Shown: positions 42,514 to 50,899 of the stretch, piece after piece
Numbering within the stretch: the first letter of the stretch is position 1
Layout: each line of letters begins with the position of its first letter
Source: Calidihabitans tengchongensis
Lineage (GTDB): Bacteria; Sysuimicrobiota; Sysuimicrobiia; Sysuimicrobiales; Kaftiobacteriaceae
Direction: 5' to 3'
Length of the DNA stretch: 64,000 bases
Assembly: GCA_031459615.1 (NCBI GenBank)
Contig: JAVKIE010000008.1
Span: 55,988-119,987, forward strand
Notes under the pieces: model-generated
Told to the model about the DNA's origin: nothing
Seen by the model: the letters and a program-made list of their open reading frames with translations, nothing else
Database searches by the model: none
Made by a program: the position numbers and the translations under genes

Positions 42514-43938
42514 TCAGCCTCCCGCGCCCGTTCCGGGGCTGAGACCGCAGTCCCCCGACCCCGGGTGTTCTCCCCGCGCGGCCAGCGCGTCCACTACCCG
42601 CTCCATGCGCAGCGCGCGGGATCCTTTGACCAGGATCACATCGCCCGGCCGCACGAGCGCCTGCGCCAGGCGCGCTGCCTCCTCCACCGTCGGGGCGTAC
42701 TCGACGGCCCGCCCGCCCGCCTGCACCGCTCCCTCGGCCAGGGCGCCGGCGCCGCCGCCCACCGCCACCACCACGTCCGCGTGGCGGGCGGCCAGCGCGC
42801 CCACCTCCCGGTGCAGGTCCGCCGAGCGCGGGCCCAGTTCGCGCATCTCGCCCAGAACCGCCACCCGCCGCCTCCCGCGGCCCACCTCCGCCAGCACCTC
42901 CAGCGCTGCCCGCGCCGACCGGGGACTGCTGTTGTACGCGTCGTTGATCACCAGGACATCGCCCGCCCGCACCGGCTGCAGGCGCATGGGCGGTGGCCGC
43001 CAGGCGTCCAGGCCCGCGACGATGTCGTCCGGACTCACCCCCCACACCAGGCCCACGGCCGCGGCGGCCAGGGCGTTGCTGACGGTGTGGCGGCCCCAGG
43101 CTGACAGACGCACCTGTCGGGTCCACCCGGCGGCATGCAGGCGGAAGGTGGTGCCCCCGTCATCCAGGCGGATGTCGGAGGCGGTGACCTCCGCTCCGGC
43201 CGACAGGCCGTACCCCACCACCCGCCCGCGGCACAGAGTGCGCAGTCCCCAGGCCAGGGGGTCGTCGCGGTTGAGCACCGCCACGCCCTCGGGCGGCAGG
43301 CCCGCAACGAGTTCACCCTTGGCCCGGGCGATGGCCTCCACGCTGCCCAGAAACTCCAGGTGCGCTTCCCCGACGGCGGTCACCACGCCCACCGAGGGAG
43401 CGGCCATCTCCACCAGGGCGGAAATCTGGCCCGGTCCGCGCATCGCCATCTCCACCACGGCGACCTGGTGGTGCGCCCGCAGGCCCAGGAGCAGGAGGGG
43501 CACGCCGATCTCGGCGTTCCACTCCTCCCGCGTGGCCGCCACCCGGTAGCGGCGCGCCAGCACCGCCGCGCACATCTGGGTGGTGGAGGTCTTGCCCACG
43601 CTGCCGGTCACGCCCACCACCTGCACGGACAGGCGCCGCCGCCAGGCGCGGGCCAGGTGTCCCAGCGCCTGCAGCGGGTCGTCCACCCGCACCAGCAGGA
43701 CTCCCGGAGGGATGTCGGGCACCGGGCGCGCGCACAGCACCGCGGCCGCACCCCGCCGGACGGCGTCGGCGATGAAGTCGTGGCCGTCGGCCCGCGGGCC
43801 CCGCAACGGGACAAAGAGCTCTCCCGGACGCAGGGTGCGGCTGTCGGTGCTCACCCCGGTGACCACGCATCCCGCCGGCGTCCCCGAGAGGACCACGCCC
43901 CCGGTGGCCCGCAGGATCTCCTCACCGGTCATCGTCAT
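42514..43938 (-). CDS. murF: UDP-MurNAc-tripeptide:D-Ala-D-Ala ligase MurF
   Basis: About 474 residues, starting at ATG 43938 or 43932, both inside the end of murE. VSTDSRTLRPGELFVPLRGP, VVGVTGSVGKTSTTQMCAAV (P-loop), EWNAEIGVPLLLL, VVEMAMRGPGQISAL, LVINDAYNSSPRSARAALEV and RRRVAVLGEMRELG are typical. It adds D-Ala-D-Ala to the tripeptide precursor. No ddl gene is in this cluster. Confidence 0.96.
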   Translation of the reverse strand: MTMTGEEILRATGGVVLSGTPAGCVVTGVSTDSRTLRPGELFVPLRGPRADGHDFIADAVRRGAAAVLCARPVPDIPPGVLLVRVDDPLQALGHLARAWRRRLSVQVVGVTGSVGKTSTTQMCAAVLARRYRVAATREEWNAEIGVPLLLLGLRAHHQVAVVEMAMRGPGQISALVEMAAPSVGVVTAVGEAHLEFLGSVEAIARAKGELVAGLPPEGVAVLNRDDPLAWGLRTLCRGRVVGYGLSAGAEVTASDIRLDDGGTTFRLHAAGWTRQVRLSAWGRHTVSNALAAAAVGLVWGVSPDDIVAGLDAWRPPPMRLQPVRAGDVLVINDAYNSSPRSARAALEVLAEVGRGRRRVAVLGEMRELGPRSADLHREVGALAARHADVVVAVGGGAGALAEGAVQAGGRAVEYAPTVEEAARLAQALVRPGDVILVKGSRALRMERVVDALAARGEHPGSGDCGLSPGTGAGG

Positions 43939-45409
43939 GGACAGCAGCGCCGGCGGCGCGCAGGGCCTCGGCGGCCACCCGGCGGTCGTCGAAGGGATGC
44001 CGGACGCCGGCGATCTCCTGATAGGGCTCATGCCCCTTGCCGGCGATCAGGACCACGTCTCCCGGCCGGGCCAGGGCCACCGCGCGGTAGATGGCCGCCC
44101 GCCGGTCGGGCTCCACGTCCACCCGATCCGCCGCGCCCCGGGTGCCGGCGAGAATCTCCTCGATGATGGCCATCGGGTCCTCGCTGCGGGGATTGTCGGA
44201 CGTGACGATCACGCGGTCGGCCAGCTCGCACGCGATGCGGCCCATCACCGGCCGCTTGGTGCGATCCCGGTCGCCCCCGCACCCGAAGACGACCACCACC
44301 CGCCCGGAGGCCAGGTCCCGCGCCGCCTCCAGCGCCCGCCGCAGCCCGTCGGGGGTGTGGGCGTAGTCCACGATCACCGCAAAGGGCTGGCCGGCGTCCA
44401 CCGCCTCAAACCGCCCCGGCACGCCCGCCACGTCTTCCAGGCCGGCGGCCGCCGCCTCCAGGGCCACGCCCAGGGCCCGCGCCGCCGCCAGGGCGGCCAG
44501 GGCGTTGCTGACGTTGAACCGGCCCCGCAACCGCAGCCGCACCGGGCAGCGCCCGTCGCCGGTCACGGCGACAAAGCGCACGCCGTCCAGCCCCACCTGC
44601 ACGTCGGTGGCCCGGACATCAGCCGGCGCCCGCACCCCGTAGGTGGTCACGGGCGCGCGGCTGGCGCGGGCCATCGCCTCGGCCGAGGGGTCGTCGGCGT
44701 TGACCACGGCGAACCCGGAGGGCTCGACCATCCGGAACAGGCGCGCCTTCGCCTCCCGGTAGGCGTCCAGGGTGCCGTGAAAGTCCAGGTGGTCCTGAGT
44801 GAGGTTGGTGAACACCGCTCCCCGAAAGCGCGTGGCCGTCACCCGGTGCAGGACCAGACCATGGGAGGCCACCTCCATGGCGACCACCTGCACGCCCCCG
44901 TCGGCCAGCCGGCGCAGCAGGCCCTGCAGCTCCGGGGCCTCAGGGGTGGTGCGCTGCAGCGGCGTGGTCACCGCCCCGACCGTGACTCCCAGCGTGCCGA
45001 TGACGGCTGTCCGGTAGCCGGCGCGGGTCAGGGCGGCCTCCAGCAGGTGGGCGGTGGTCCCTTTGCCGTTGGTCCCGGTGATGCCCACCACGGTCAGGTC
45101 CCGCGAGGGGTGGCCGTACCAGGCCGCGCTCAGCTCGGCCAGGGCCCGGCGGCTGTCCTCGACCACCACCTGGGTGACATGGTCGGGAACCGGCACGGGG
45201 CGCTCCACCACCACCACCGTCGCGCCGCGGGCCACCGCCTGACCGACAAACGTATGACCGTCGTGCATCCGGCCCCGCACGGCCACGAAGAGGGATCCGG
45301 GGACGGCGTCGTCGGAGTGGGACACCACCGCCTCCACCGGCCGGTCCACGGCGCCCCGGACGGTCACCGGCGAGATCTGCTGGAGCAGGAGGCGCAGCGC
45401 GGTGGTCAC
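43922..45409 (-). CDS. murE: UDP-MurNAc-dipeptide:meso-diaminopimelate ligase MurE
   Basis: 495 residues from GTG 45409. HSDDAVPGSLFVAVRGR, VVGITGTNGKGTTAHLLEAA (P-loop with Gly for the first Thr), MEVASHGLVLHRV, FTNLTQDHLDFHGTLDAY, VIVDYAHTPDGLRRAL, VFGCGGDRDRTKRPVMG and VTSDNPRSEDPMAI. The DNPR motif selects meso-diaminopimelate, so the wall should be DAP-type. Upstream a TATAAT (45434-45429) could serve as an internal -10, but no -35 is visible. Confidence 0.96.
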   Translation of the reverse strand: MTTALRLLLQQISPVTVRGAVDRPVEAVVSHSDDAVPGSLFVAVRGRMHDGHTFVGQAVARGATVVVVERPVPVPDHVTQVVVEDSRRALAELSAAWYGHPSRDLTVVGITGTNGKGTTAHLLEAALTRAGYRTAVIGTLGVTVGAVTTPLQRTTPEAPELQGLLRRLADGGVQVVAMEVASHGLVLHRVTATRFRGAVFTNLTQDHLDFHGTLDAYREAKARLFRMVEPSGFAVVNADDPSAEAMARASRAPVTTYGVRAPADVRATDVQVGLDGVRFVAVTGDGRCPVRLRLRGRFNVSNALAALAAARALGVALEAAAAGLEDVAGVPGRFEAVDAGQPFAVIVDYAHTPDGLRRALEAARDLASGRVVVVFGCGGDRDRTKRPVMGRIACELADRVIVTSDNPRSEDPMAIIEEILAGTRGAADRVDVEPDRRAAIYRAVALARPGDVVLIAGKGHEPYQEIAGVRHPFDDRRVAAEALRAAGAAVHDDDR

Positions 45410-45454
45410 AGACGGCAGCCCCAGGCCATTATAGCGGTCCCCCCGCCCCGCCGC

Positions 45455-47251
45455 TCAGGGACCGTCAGGCGGCGGCTCGGTGGGGGGGATCCGCAGGTAC
45501 CACAGCGCCTGGGAGGCGATCTCCCGGAACACCGGCGCCGCCGCCTCGCCCCCCGACGACGCCCGGCGCGGTTCGTCGAGGCCCACCAGGATCAGCAGGC
45601 GCGGCCGGGATGCCGGCACCAGGCCCAGGAAGGAGGCGACGACCCGCGCGGGATCGTACCCGCCCCCCGCGGCCGCCTTCTGGGCTGTCGCCGTCTTGCC
45701 GGCCACCTGGTAGCCGGGGATCCGGGCCTCGGTGCCGGTGCCGGACTCGGTGGTGCCCACCATCATCCGCAGCACCTGGGCGGCCACCTCCGGCCGGACG
45801 ACGCGCCGCACGGGGTGCCGGCCGACCACCCGCACCAGCCGACCGTCCACCTCCCGGATGGCCCGCGCCACGAACGGCCTGAGCATGACCCCCTCGTTGG
45901 CCAGCGCCGTCGCGGCGGCGGCCAGCTGCATCGCGGTCACCGAGAGGCCCTGGCCGAAGGAGATGGTCTGCAGCCCCGGGCCCAGCCACCGCTCGGGTGG
46001 AGGGACGATGCCACCCGACTCGCCCGGCAGGTCGATGCCCACGGGTCGGCCGAACCCGAACGCGCGTATATAGTGGTACAGGCGCTCCCTGCCCAGGAGG
46101 GTGCCCACCTGGGCGGCGCCGATGTTGCACGAATACCGGATGATGTCGGCAGGGCTGACCCACCCGTGCCGCTGCCCGCCGGCGTCCCGCAGGATCACCC
46201 CTCCCGGGGCCGCCAGCTGGCCGGTGCACAGGAAGGACTGCCCGGGGGTCACCGCTCCGGCGTCCAGGGCGGCGGCGATGACGAAGATCTTGAAGGTGGA
46301 CCCCGGCTCGTGGGCATCGGAGATCGCCCGGTTCCTCCACCGATCCGGGTCGGCGTCGGCGCCGGCGTTGGGGTCGAATCCGGGCGATGACGCGAGGGCC
46401 AGCACCTCGCCGGTGCGCGGGTCCAGGACCACCACCCACCCGCCGTGGGACTCGTACCGCCGGACGGCGGCGGCCAGCTCGCGCTCGGCGATGTGCTGGA
46501 GGACCTGATCGATGGTGAGCAGCACCTCCTGCCCCTCCCGGGGCGCGACCTGAACCCTCTGGGTTTCCACCAGGATGCGCCCCAGCCCGTCCCGGGCCGC
46601 CACCGCGCGGCCGGCCGTCCCGCGCAGGATCGCGTCGTACGACAGTTCCACCCCGGCCAGTCCCTGGTTGTCGATCCCCGCAAACCCCAGCACGTGCGCC
46701 CCCAGCCGCCCGTTGGGGTAAGACCGGCGCTGCTCGGTGAGGATTCCGACCTGCTCCGCGCCCACGGCCGACCGCACCCGGCTCACCACCTCGGGATCCA
46801 CCTTGCGGGCCAGCCAGGCGAAATGCCGGCCGGCCCGCAGCCGTCGCTCGATCTCCGCCGGCGGCTGGCCCACCAGGGGCGCGACGCGGCGGGCAAAGGC
46901 GGCCAGGTCGGGGATGGCGCTGGGCACGGCGTACAGGGAGGGCGCGTCCACGGTCACGGCGAGCGGACGACCGCGGCGGTCCAGAATGCGGCCCCGGCGA
47001 GGTCCGAGGACGATCGTCTCCAGTTGCTGCCGGGCCGCCAGGTCCTGCAGGCGGCTCCCCTGGACGACCTGCAACTGAACCAGCCGCCCCGCCAGCACGG
47101 CCAGGAACAGGAGCAGGCCGGACAGCGTGGCCGCCAGCCGCCGCCGGACCAGGCGGCGGTGGTCGGCCACCAGCTGGGGCATCGCCGACGCCGCCGAAGG
47201 CCGCCCCGGGGGCCGGCGCCGGCGGGCGGATCGGACCCGACGGGATCGCAC
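45455..47251 (-). CDS. ftsI: Septal penicillin-binding protein FtsI (class B PBP)
   Basis: 598 residues from GTG 47251; an internal ATG at 47182 would remove an Arg-rich extension. One membrane segment (LAATLSGLLLFLAVLAGRLV) precedes the pedestal (PRRGRILDRRGRPLAV) and the transpeptidase domain. The active-site serine is in HEPGSTFKIFVIA (SxxK), followed by IIRYSCNIGAA (SxN) and QVAGKTATAQKAAAG. That third motif reads KTA, where KTG is usual. There are no PASTA domains. With FtsW it cross-links septal peptidoglycan. Confidence 0.95.
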   Translation of the reverse strand: MRSRRVRSARRRRPPGRPSAASAMPQLVADHRRLVRRRLAATLSGLLLFLAVLAGRLVQLQVVQGSRLQDLAARQQLETIVLGPRRGRILDRRGRPLAVTVDAPSLYAVPSAIPDLAAFARRVAPLVGQPPAEIERRLRAGRHFAWLARKVDPEVVSRVRSAVGAEQVGILTEQRRSYPNGRLGAHVLGFAGIDNQGLAGVELSYDAILRGTAGRAVAARDGLGRILVETQRVQVAPREGQEVLLTIDQVLQHIAERELAAAVRRYESHGGWVVVLDPRTGEVLALASSPGFDPNAGADADPDRWRNRAISDAHEPGSTFKIFVIAAALDAGAVTPGQSFLCTGQLAAPGGVILRDAGGQRHGWVSPADIIRYSCNIGAAQVGTLLGRERLYHYIRAFGFGRPVGIDLPGESGGIVPPPERWLGPGLQTISFGQGLSVTAMQLAAAATALANEGVMLRPFVARAIREVDGRLVRVVGRHPVRRVVRPEVAAQVLRMMVGTTESGTGTEARIPGYQVAGKTATAQKAAAGGGYDPARVVASFLGLVPASRPRLLILVGLDEPRRASSGGEAAAPVFREIASQALWYLRIPPTEPPPDGP

Positions 47252-47257
47252 CGCCGG

Positions 47258-47719
47258 TCAGCGCGCCGGTTCGGCGGCCGCCGCTTCGGGGCGGATCAGC
47301 CACGCGGCGATCCGCTGCAGGGGGGACGGCGCGGGGGACCGGGCCACCGACCGGGCGGGCGGGACCACGGGCAGGGACGCCACCTGGTGGGGGCGCGGGG
47401 GGACCATGCCCAGCTGCACGATGGCGATGCGCTCGATGCGGTCCGGCGCGCGCAGCGCGGCCACATCCGCGAGCAGGCGGGCGTGCTCCGCCTGCAACGC
47501 CTCGACCTCGCCCCGCAGGGCGAGGATGGCGTATCCGGTGCGGGCCGCGTGGGTGCGCTGAGCGACCAGGGCGACCGCCGGCACGATGACCAGCGCCACG
47601 GCGGCGACCACAGCCCCCAGGGAGCGCCGCCGCCGGCGGGCCGGCCCGACGGCCTCGCCCGCCGGCCGCGGGGGCAGCAGCACCGGGTACAGGCGGGAGT
47701 GCGGGATCAACGCCAGCAT
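47258..47719 (-). CDS. ftsL: FtsL-like small division protein
   Basis: 153 residues from ATG 47719. A basic cytoplasmic part (about 1-35) is followed by one membrane helix (LGAVVAAVALVIVPAVALVA) and a coiled-coil (AILALRGEVEALQAEHARLL). The conserved element IERIAIVQLGMVPPRPHQV is the usual FtsL/DivIC ending. A Pro/Ala-rich tail follows. Identification rests on topology, coiled coil and position between rsmH and ftsI. FtsL forms the FtsQLB complex that activates FtsWI. Confidence 0.8.
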   Translation of the reverse strand: MLALIPHSRLYPVLLPPRPAGEAVGPARRRRRSLGAVVAAVALVIVPAVALVAQRTHAARTGYAILALRGEVEALQAEHARLLADVAALRAPDRIERIAIVQLGMVPPRPHQVASLPVVPPARSVARSPAPSPLQRIAAWLIRPEAAAAEPAR

Positions 47720-47734
47720 GTGTCCTCGACAGGC

Positions 47735-47870
47735 CACCCGTGACTGCGTTGAGCCGTTGAACACCGTTAACACGTCGGACCGGTGAAACGTCAACACAGT
47801 GAAACGGTGACGGGTGAAGGTCGAAGGGGCACCCCCCCCTTCAACCTTCACCGTCATCAGCGGGGCCGGG
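47735..47870. repeat. Low-complexity word array and hairpin between rsmH and ftsL
   Basis: The rsmH-ftsL spacer is 289 bases and holds no gene, whereas these genes are usually a few bases apart. Bases 47746-47807 are built of recurring words (GTTGA, CGTTAACAC, GGTGAAAC, GTCAACAC). Bases 47808-47829 and 47835-47856 form a hairpin of about 21 bp with one bulge and one mismatch. In the minus-strand transcript it lies between rsmH and ftsL and could attenuate or process the message. Confidence 0.7.
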
Positions 47871-48008
47871 CGCCGGGCATCGGTTGCCGGAGGTGCTCTC
47901 GATGCTGCGGAGGGGATCTTCGGGGTGTGTGTGGAGGTGCGAAGACCGACCCCGACGTCCCGGCCCCACGTCTGTCGTCAGTTCCCGATCGGCATGCGCG
48001 TCCTGTTC

Positions 48009-48980
48009 TCAGCCCTCCCGCTCGCGTCCAGCGGTCATCGCGTTTGCATCGGCGATCCTCTCCGCCACCCGCAGCTTGGCGCTCCGGGCGCGGGGGTTGC
48101 GGGCGATCTCCTCGGCGGTGGGGGTGACCGGCCGGCGCGTGAGAATGCGCAGCCACCGCTTTCCCCCACAGGTGCAGGCGGAGGCCCCGGGAGGACAGGT
48201 GCACCCACGGGAGAGGCGCAGGAAGGTGTGTTTGATGGTTCGGTCCTCCAGGGAGTGGAAGGTAATGGCGCAGAGTCGCCCTGCCTCCCGGAGTACCTCC
48301 GCCGCATCGGGAATGGCTTTCTGCAGGTGCGTCAACTCGTCGTTCACCGCAATGCGCAGCGCCTGAAACGTCCGCGTCGCCGGGTCGATGGCCCGCGGCC
48401 ACGCCTTCCGCGGGATGGCCTGCCGGACCACCCGGGCCAGCTCGTCGGTGGTCCGCAGGGGCCGCGCCCGCACAACGGCCCGGGCGATCCGCCGCGCCCA
48501 CCGCTCCTCGCCGTAACGCCACAGCAGATCCGCCAGCGCCTGTTCGGGCAGGCTGTTGACCAGATCCGCCGCCGTAGTGCGCTGCCGCCGGTCCATGCGC
48601 ATGTCCAGGGGGCCCGGCAGCGCGAACGAAAACCCGCGCTCGGCCCGGCTCAGCTGCAGCCAGGAAACGCCCAGGTCGAACACCACCCCATCCACCCGCT
48701 CCAGCCCCTGGGCGCGCAGAACCTCTTTGATGGCCGCATAGGTCTCTTGCACCAGCACCACCGCGCTCCCGAACCGGGCCAGCCGGCGGGCGGCCAGCTC
48801 CAGGGCGTCCCCGTCCCGGTCAATCCCCACCAGCAGCCCGCCGGGGCCGATGCGTTCCAGGATGGCCTCGGCGTGGCCGCCGGTGCCCACCGTGGCGTCC
48901 ACGTAGACGCCCCCGGGGCGGGGCTGCAGCCACCGGATCGTCTCCTCCAGCAGGACCGGAACGTGCGCGGGCTCGTCCAT
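48009..48980 (-). CDS. rsmH: 16S rRNA (cytosine-1402 N4) methyltransferase RsmH
   Basis: 323 residues. HVPVLLEETIRWLQPRPGGV, YVDATVGTGGHAEAILERI (SAM site), LVGIDRDGDALELAARRLA, FDLGVSWLQLSRAERGFSF, GPLDMRMDR, EERWARRIARAVV, ALRIAVNDEL and ITFHSLEDRTIKHTF are all conserved. The C-terminal CTCPPGASACTCGGK resembles the cysteine pairs common in this family. It methylates the 16S decoding site. It follows mraZ. Confidence 0.97.
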   Translation of the reverse strand: MDEPAHVPVLLEETIRWLQPRPGGVYVDATVGTGGHAEAILERIGPGGLLVGIDRDGDALELAARRLARFGSAVVLVQETYAAIKEVLRAQGLERVDGVVFDLGVSWLQLSRAERGFSFALPGPLDMRMDRRQRTTAADLVNSLPEQALADLLWRYGEERWARRIARAVVRARPLRTTDELARVVRQAIPRKAWPRAIDPATRTFQALRIAVNDELTHLQKAIPDAAEVLREAGRLCAITFHSLEDRTIKHTFLRLSRGCTCPPGASACTCGGKRWLRILTRRPVTPTAEEIARNPRARSAKLRVAERIADANAMTAGREREG

Positions 48981-49011
48981 GCCCTGCCCCGCGCGGGGCC
49001 GTTCTCCGATC

Positions 49012-49434
49012 CTACAGGCTCAGGTCCTTCAGTTCGGAGGCGATGGCCGTCGCCTCCGCCTGCACCCGGGCGATGTAGCGCTCCCAGTTCTGCAGGCTCC
49101 AGATCTCCAGCCGGCTGCCGACCCCGACCACCACCGCGTCCCGCTCGATCTTGGCGTACGCCCGCAGGTGCGGCGGGATCGTCATGCGGCCCTGGCGGTC
49201 GATCTCCACGTCCTCGGCGCTCGCCAGCAGGAACCGCACGAAGTCACGCCGGCTGACCGACAGGGCGCGCAGCTTTCGCTCGTTGCGCGCCCACTCCGGG
49301 GGGGAGTACACGGCCACGCATTCGTCCAGCCCGCGGGTCACCACCACCCGGTTGCCCAGGGCCGCACGGAACTTGGGGGGCAGGACGATCCGCCCCTTCT
49401 CGTCCAGCGAGTAGTGGTGCTCCCCCCTGAACAA
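49012..49434 (-). CDS. mraZ: MraZ transcriptional regulator of the dcw cluster
   Basis: 140 residues with two SpoVT-AbrB-like repeats: FRGEHHYSLDEKGRIVLPPK and VEIDRQGRMTIPPHLRAYAK, each with the DxxGR DNA-binding motif. The usual ATG is a TTG here (TTG-TTC-AGG-GGG-GAG), giving the standard MFxGE start. MraZ binds repeats upstream of its own gene and represses or activates the dcw operon. Five 10-bp repeat units lie immediately upstream. Confidence 0.95.
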   Translation of the reverse strand: MFRGEHHYSLDEKGRIVLPPKFRAALGNRVVVTRGLDECVAVYSPPEWARNERKLRALSVSRRDFVRFLLASAEDVEIDRQGRMTIPPHLRAYAKIERDAVVVGVGSRLEIWSLQNWERYIARVQAEATAIASELKDLSL

Positions 49435-49484
49435 TGGTTCCCACCGTTCACCACTTTCTGACCCTCTATTCCACTAGTTCCCCC
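49435..49484 (-). promoter_or_regulatory. Candidate MraZ-binding repeat array
   Basis: Read on the minus strand, five consecutive 10-bp units run up to the start codon: GGGGGAACTA, GTGGAATAGA, GGGTCAGAAA, GTGGTGAACG, GTGGGAACCA. Known MraZ boxes are 10-bp-periodic repeats beginning TGGG/GTGGG between promoter and mraZ. The last unit abuts the TTG, so binding would also cover the ribosome site. A weak promoter (CTGACA, 18 bases, TAGTGG) lies just upstream but is uncertain. Confidence 0.75.
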
Positions 49485-49651
49485 AATCTCCTTCTGTCAG
49501 ACCTCCGGGGCGGGAAAATTTCCCCCGGGCGGGCGGACGACCCCAGATCCAGTGAGGCAGAGAGGCACAGACCCCCACGGGTAGGAGGGAAACCCGCCGG
49601 GGCGGAATCTCCAGACGGTGTGAGGATTTCCTGGATCGCGGGGCGCGGAGG

Positions 49652-50800
49652 TCAGGAGCCGAACCAGCGCGCCAGGCGCTCGCGTTCGAATTCCACCTTC
49701 TGCCGGTAGGCCTCCGCGGAAGGGGGGGCGACCTCGAGCCGGGGGGCGGGCGAGGCATAGAAGGTACCCCGCACCATCGCCGCCCGCTCTCCGCCCATCT
49801 CGATGAAACAGTAGCCATACCCGTCAAAGGGCGCCGGGGGCCGGGCGCCGGTGATCTCGGCGACGATCTGCCCGGCGACCACCCGGGCCTGCGCCTCGGC
49901 AAAGACTCCCGCCTTGGGCAGAGACAGACCGGTGGGCAGGGGAATGTCCACCACGTCCCCCACGGCGAAGACGCCGTCCGCGGATGTGCGCAGCGTCCCC
50001 GGGTCCACCTGAACCCACTCCCCCCGCAGGGCCAGCCCGCTGTCGGCGACGACCGCGGGAGGGCGGTGCGGTGGGACCGCCAGAAGCACATCCGCCTCCG
50101 CCCGCCCGGAGTCGTACACCACGGTCGTTCCCTCCAGCCGCACGGGGCGGCGGTTGGGCGCAAATCCGATTCCCTGCCGCGACAGCTGGCCCTCCACCTG
50201 GGCGCAGGCCGCCGGCCCGGCCGCGGGCAGCGACATGGGCTGCACGGTGGACGTCTGGATCTCCACGCCGTCCCGCAGCCCGCGCCGCCGGAAGAGGTCG
50301 TCCAGCAGCAGCGCGGCCTCGTAGGGCGCCGGCGGGCACTTGTAGGGCACGCCCAGCACGGCCACGTGGACGCGCCCCTCCCGCAGGCCCCGGATCCGCG
50401 GGACGATCCGCTCCACGTCTTCGGCGTCGTACAGGTTGCAGGCGGCCGGGCTCCAGCCGGCGATCAGGTCAGGCCGGGGGTCCGCCCCCAGAGCCACCAC
50501 CAGGTAGTCGAAGGGCAGCGGGGCCTCGTCGGTCGCGACGGTGCGGGTGCGGAGGTCGATGCCCCGCACCGTGGTCCGGCGGACGTCCACGCCGCGGGCC
50601 GACAGGGCCGTCAGCGGTCGTGTCCCCTCCTGCCGGGTGGCCCGGCCCACCAGGACCCACAGCGTGCGCAGGCCCATCATGAACTCGCCACGGCGGTCCA
50701 CCAGGGTGATGGTGTGCTCGGATCCCAGGGCCCCCCGGAGGCTGAGGGCGGCCGTGACGCCGCCAAATCCCCCGCCCAGAATCACGATGCGCCTGCCCAT
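49652..50800 (-). CDS. FAD-dependent NAD(P)/sulfide-quinone oxidoreductase-like protein
   Basis: 382 residues from ATG 50800. IVILGGGFGGVTAALSLRGA is the FAD Rossmann motif; DYLVVALGADPRP, LGVPYKCPPAPYEAALLLDD and FAVGDVVDIPL follow. The YKCPPAPYE cysteine segment occurs in sulfide:quinone oxidoreductase and flavocytochrome c sulfide dehydrogenase relatives. Only this one candidate catalytic cysteine is obvious, so sulfide oxidation is not certain. NADH dehydrogenase-like activity is possible. It lies between the ornithine cyclodeaminase-like gene and mraZ. Confidence 0.8.
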   Translation of the reverse strand: MGRRIVILGGGFGGVTAALSLRGALGSEHTITLVDRRGEFMMGLRTLWVLVGRATRQEGTRPLTALSARGVDVRRTTVRGIDLRTRTVATDEAPLPFDYLVVALGADPRPDLIAGWSPAACNLYDAEDVERIVPRIRGLREGRVHVAVLGVPYKCPPAPYEAALLLDDLFRRRGLRDGVEIQTSTVQPMSLPAAGPAACAQVEGQLSRQGIGFAPNRRPVRLEGTTVVYDSGRAEADVLLAVPPHRPPAVVADSGLALRGEWVQVDPGTLRTSADGVFAVGDVVDIPLPTGLSLPKAGVFAEAQARVVAGQIVAEITGARPPAPFDGYGYCFIEMGGERAAMVRGTFYASPAPRLEVAPPSAEAYRQKVEFERERLARWFGS

Positions 50801-50825
50801 CGTCGCCCTCCCCTCGCCTTCTGGC

Positions 50826-50885
50826 GGTCCTCGCCAGCCTCCCACCTTTTGACCTTCAACCTGTCACCTTCAACCTTCAACGTTG
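50826..50885. repeat. ACCTTCAAC word array upstream of the FAD oxidoreductase
   Basis: The words ACCTTCAAC at 50852-50860 and 50866-50874 and CCTTCAAC at 50874-50881 recur in the spacer between two co-directional genes. CTGGCG/CGCCAG at 50821-50837 forms a small hairpin. The same words occur in the hairpin near 47.85 kb. Confidence 0.5.
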
Positions 50886-50899
50886 CCCGCTCGCGGCGC

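Noticed and set aside
49512..49527. GGGAAAATTTCCC-like palindrome upstream of mraZ as an operator
   Set aside because: It is short, matches no regulator known to me, and lies outside the clearer MraZ array.
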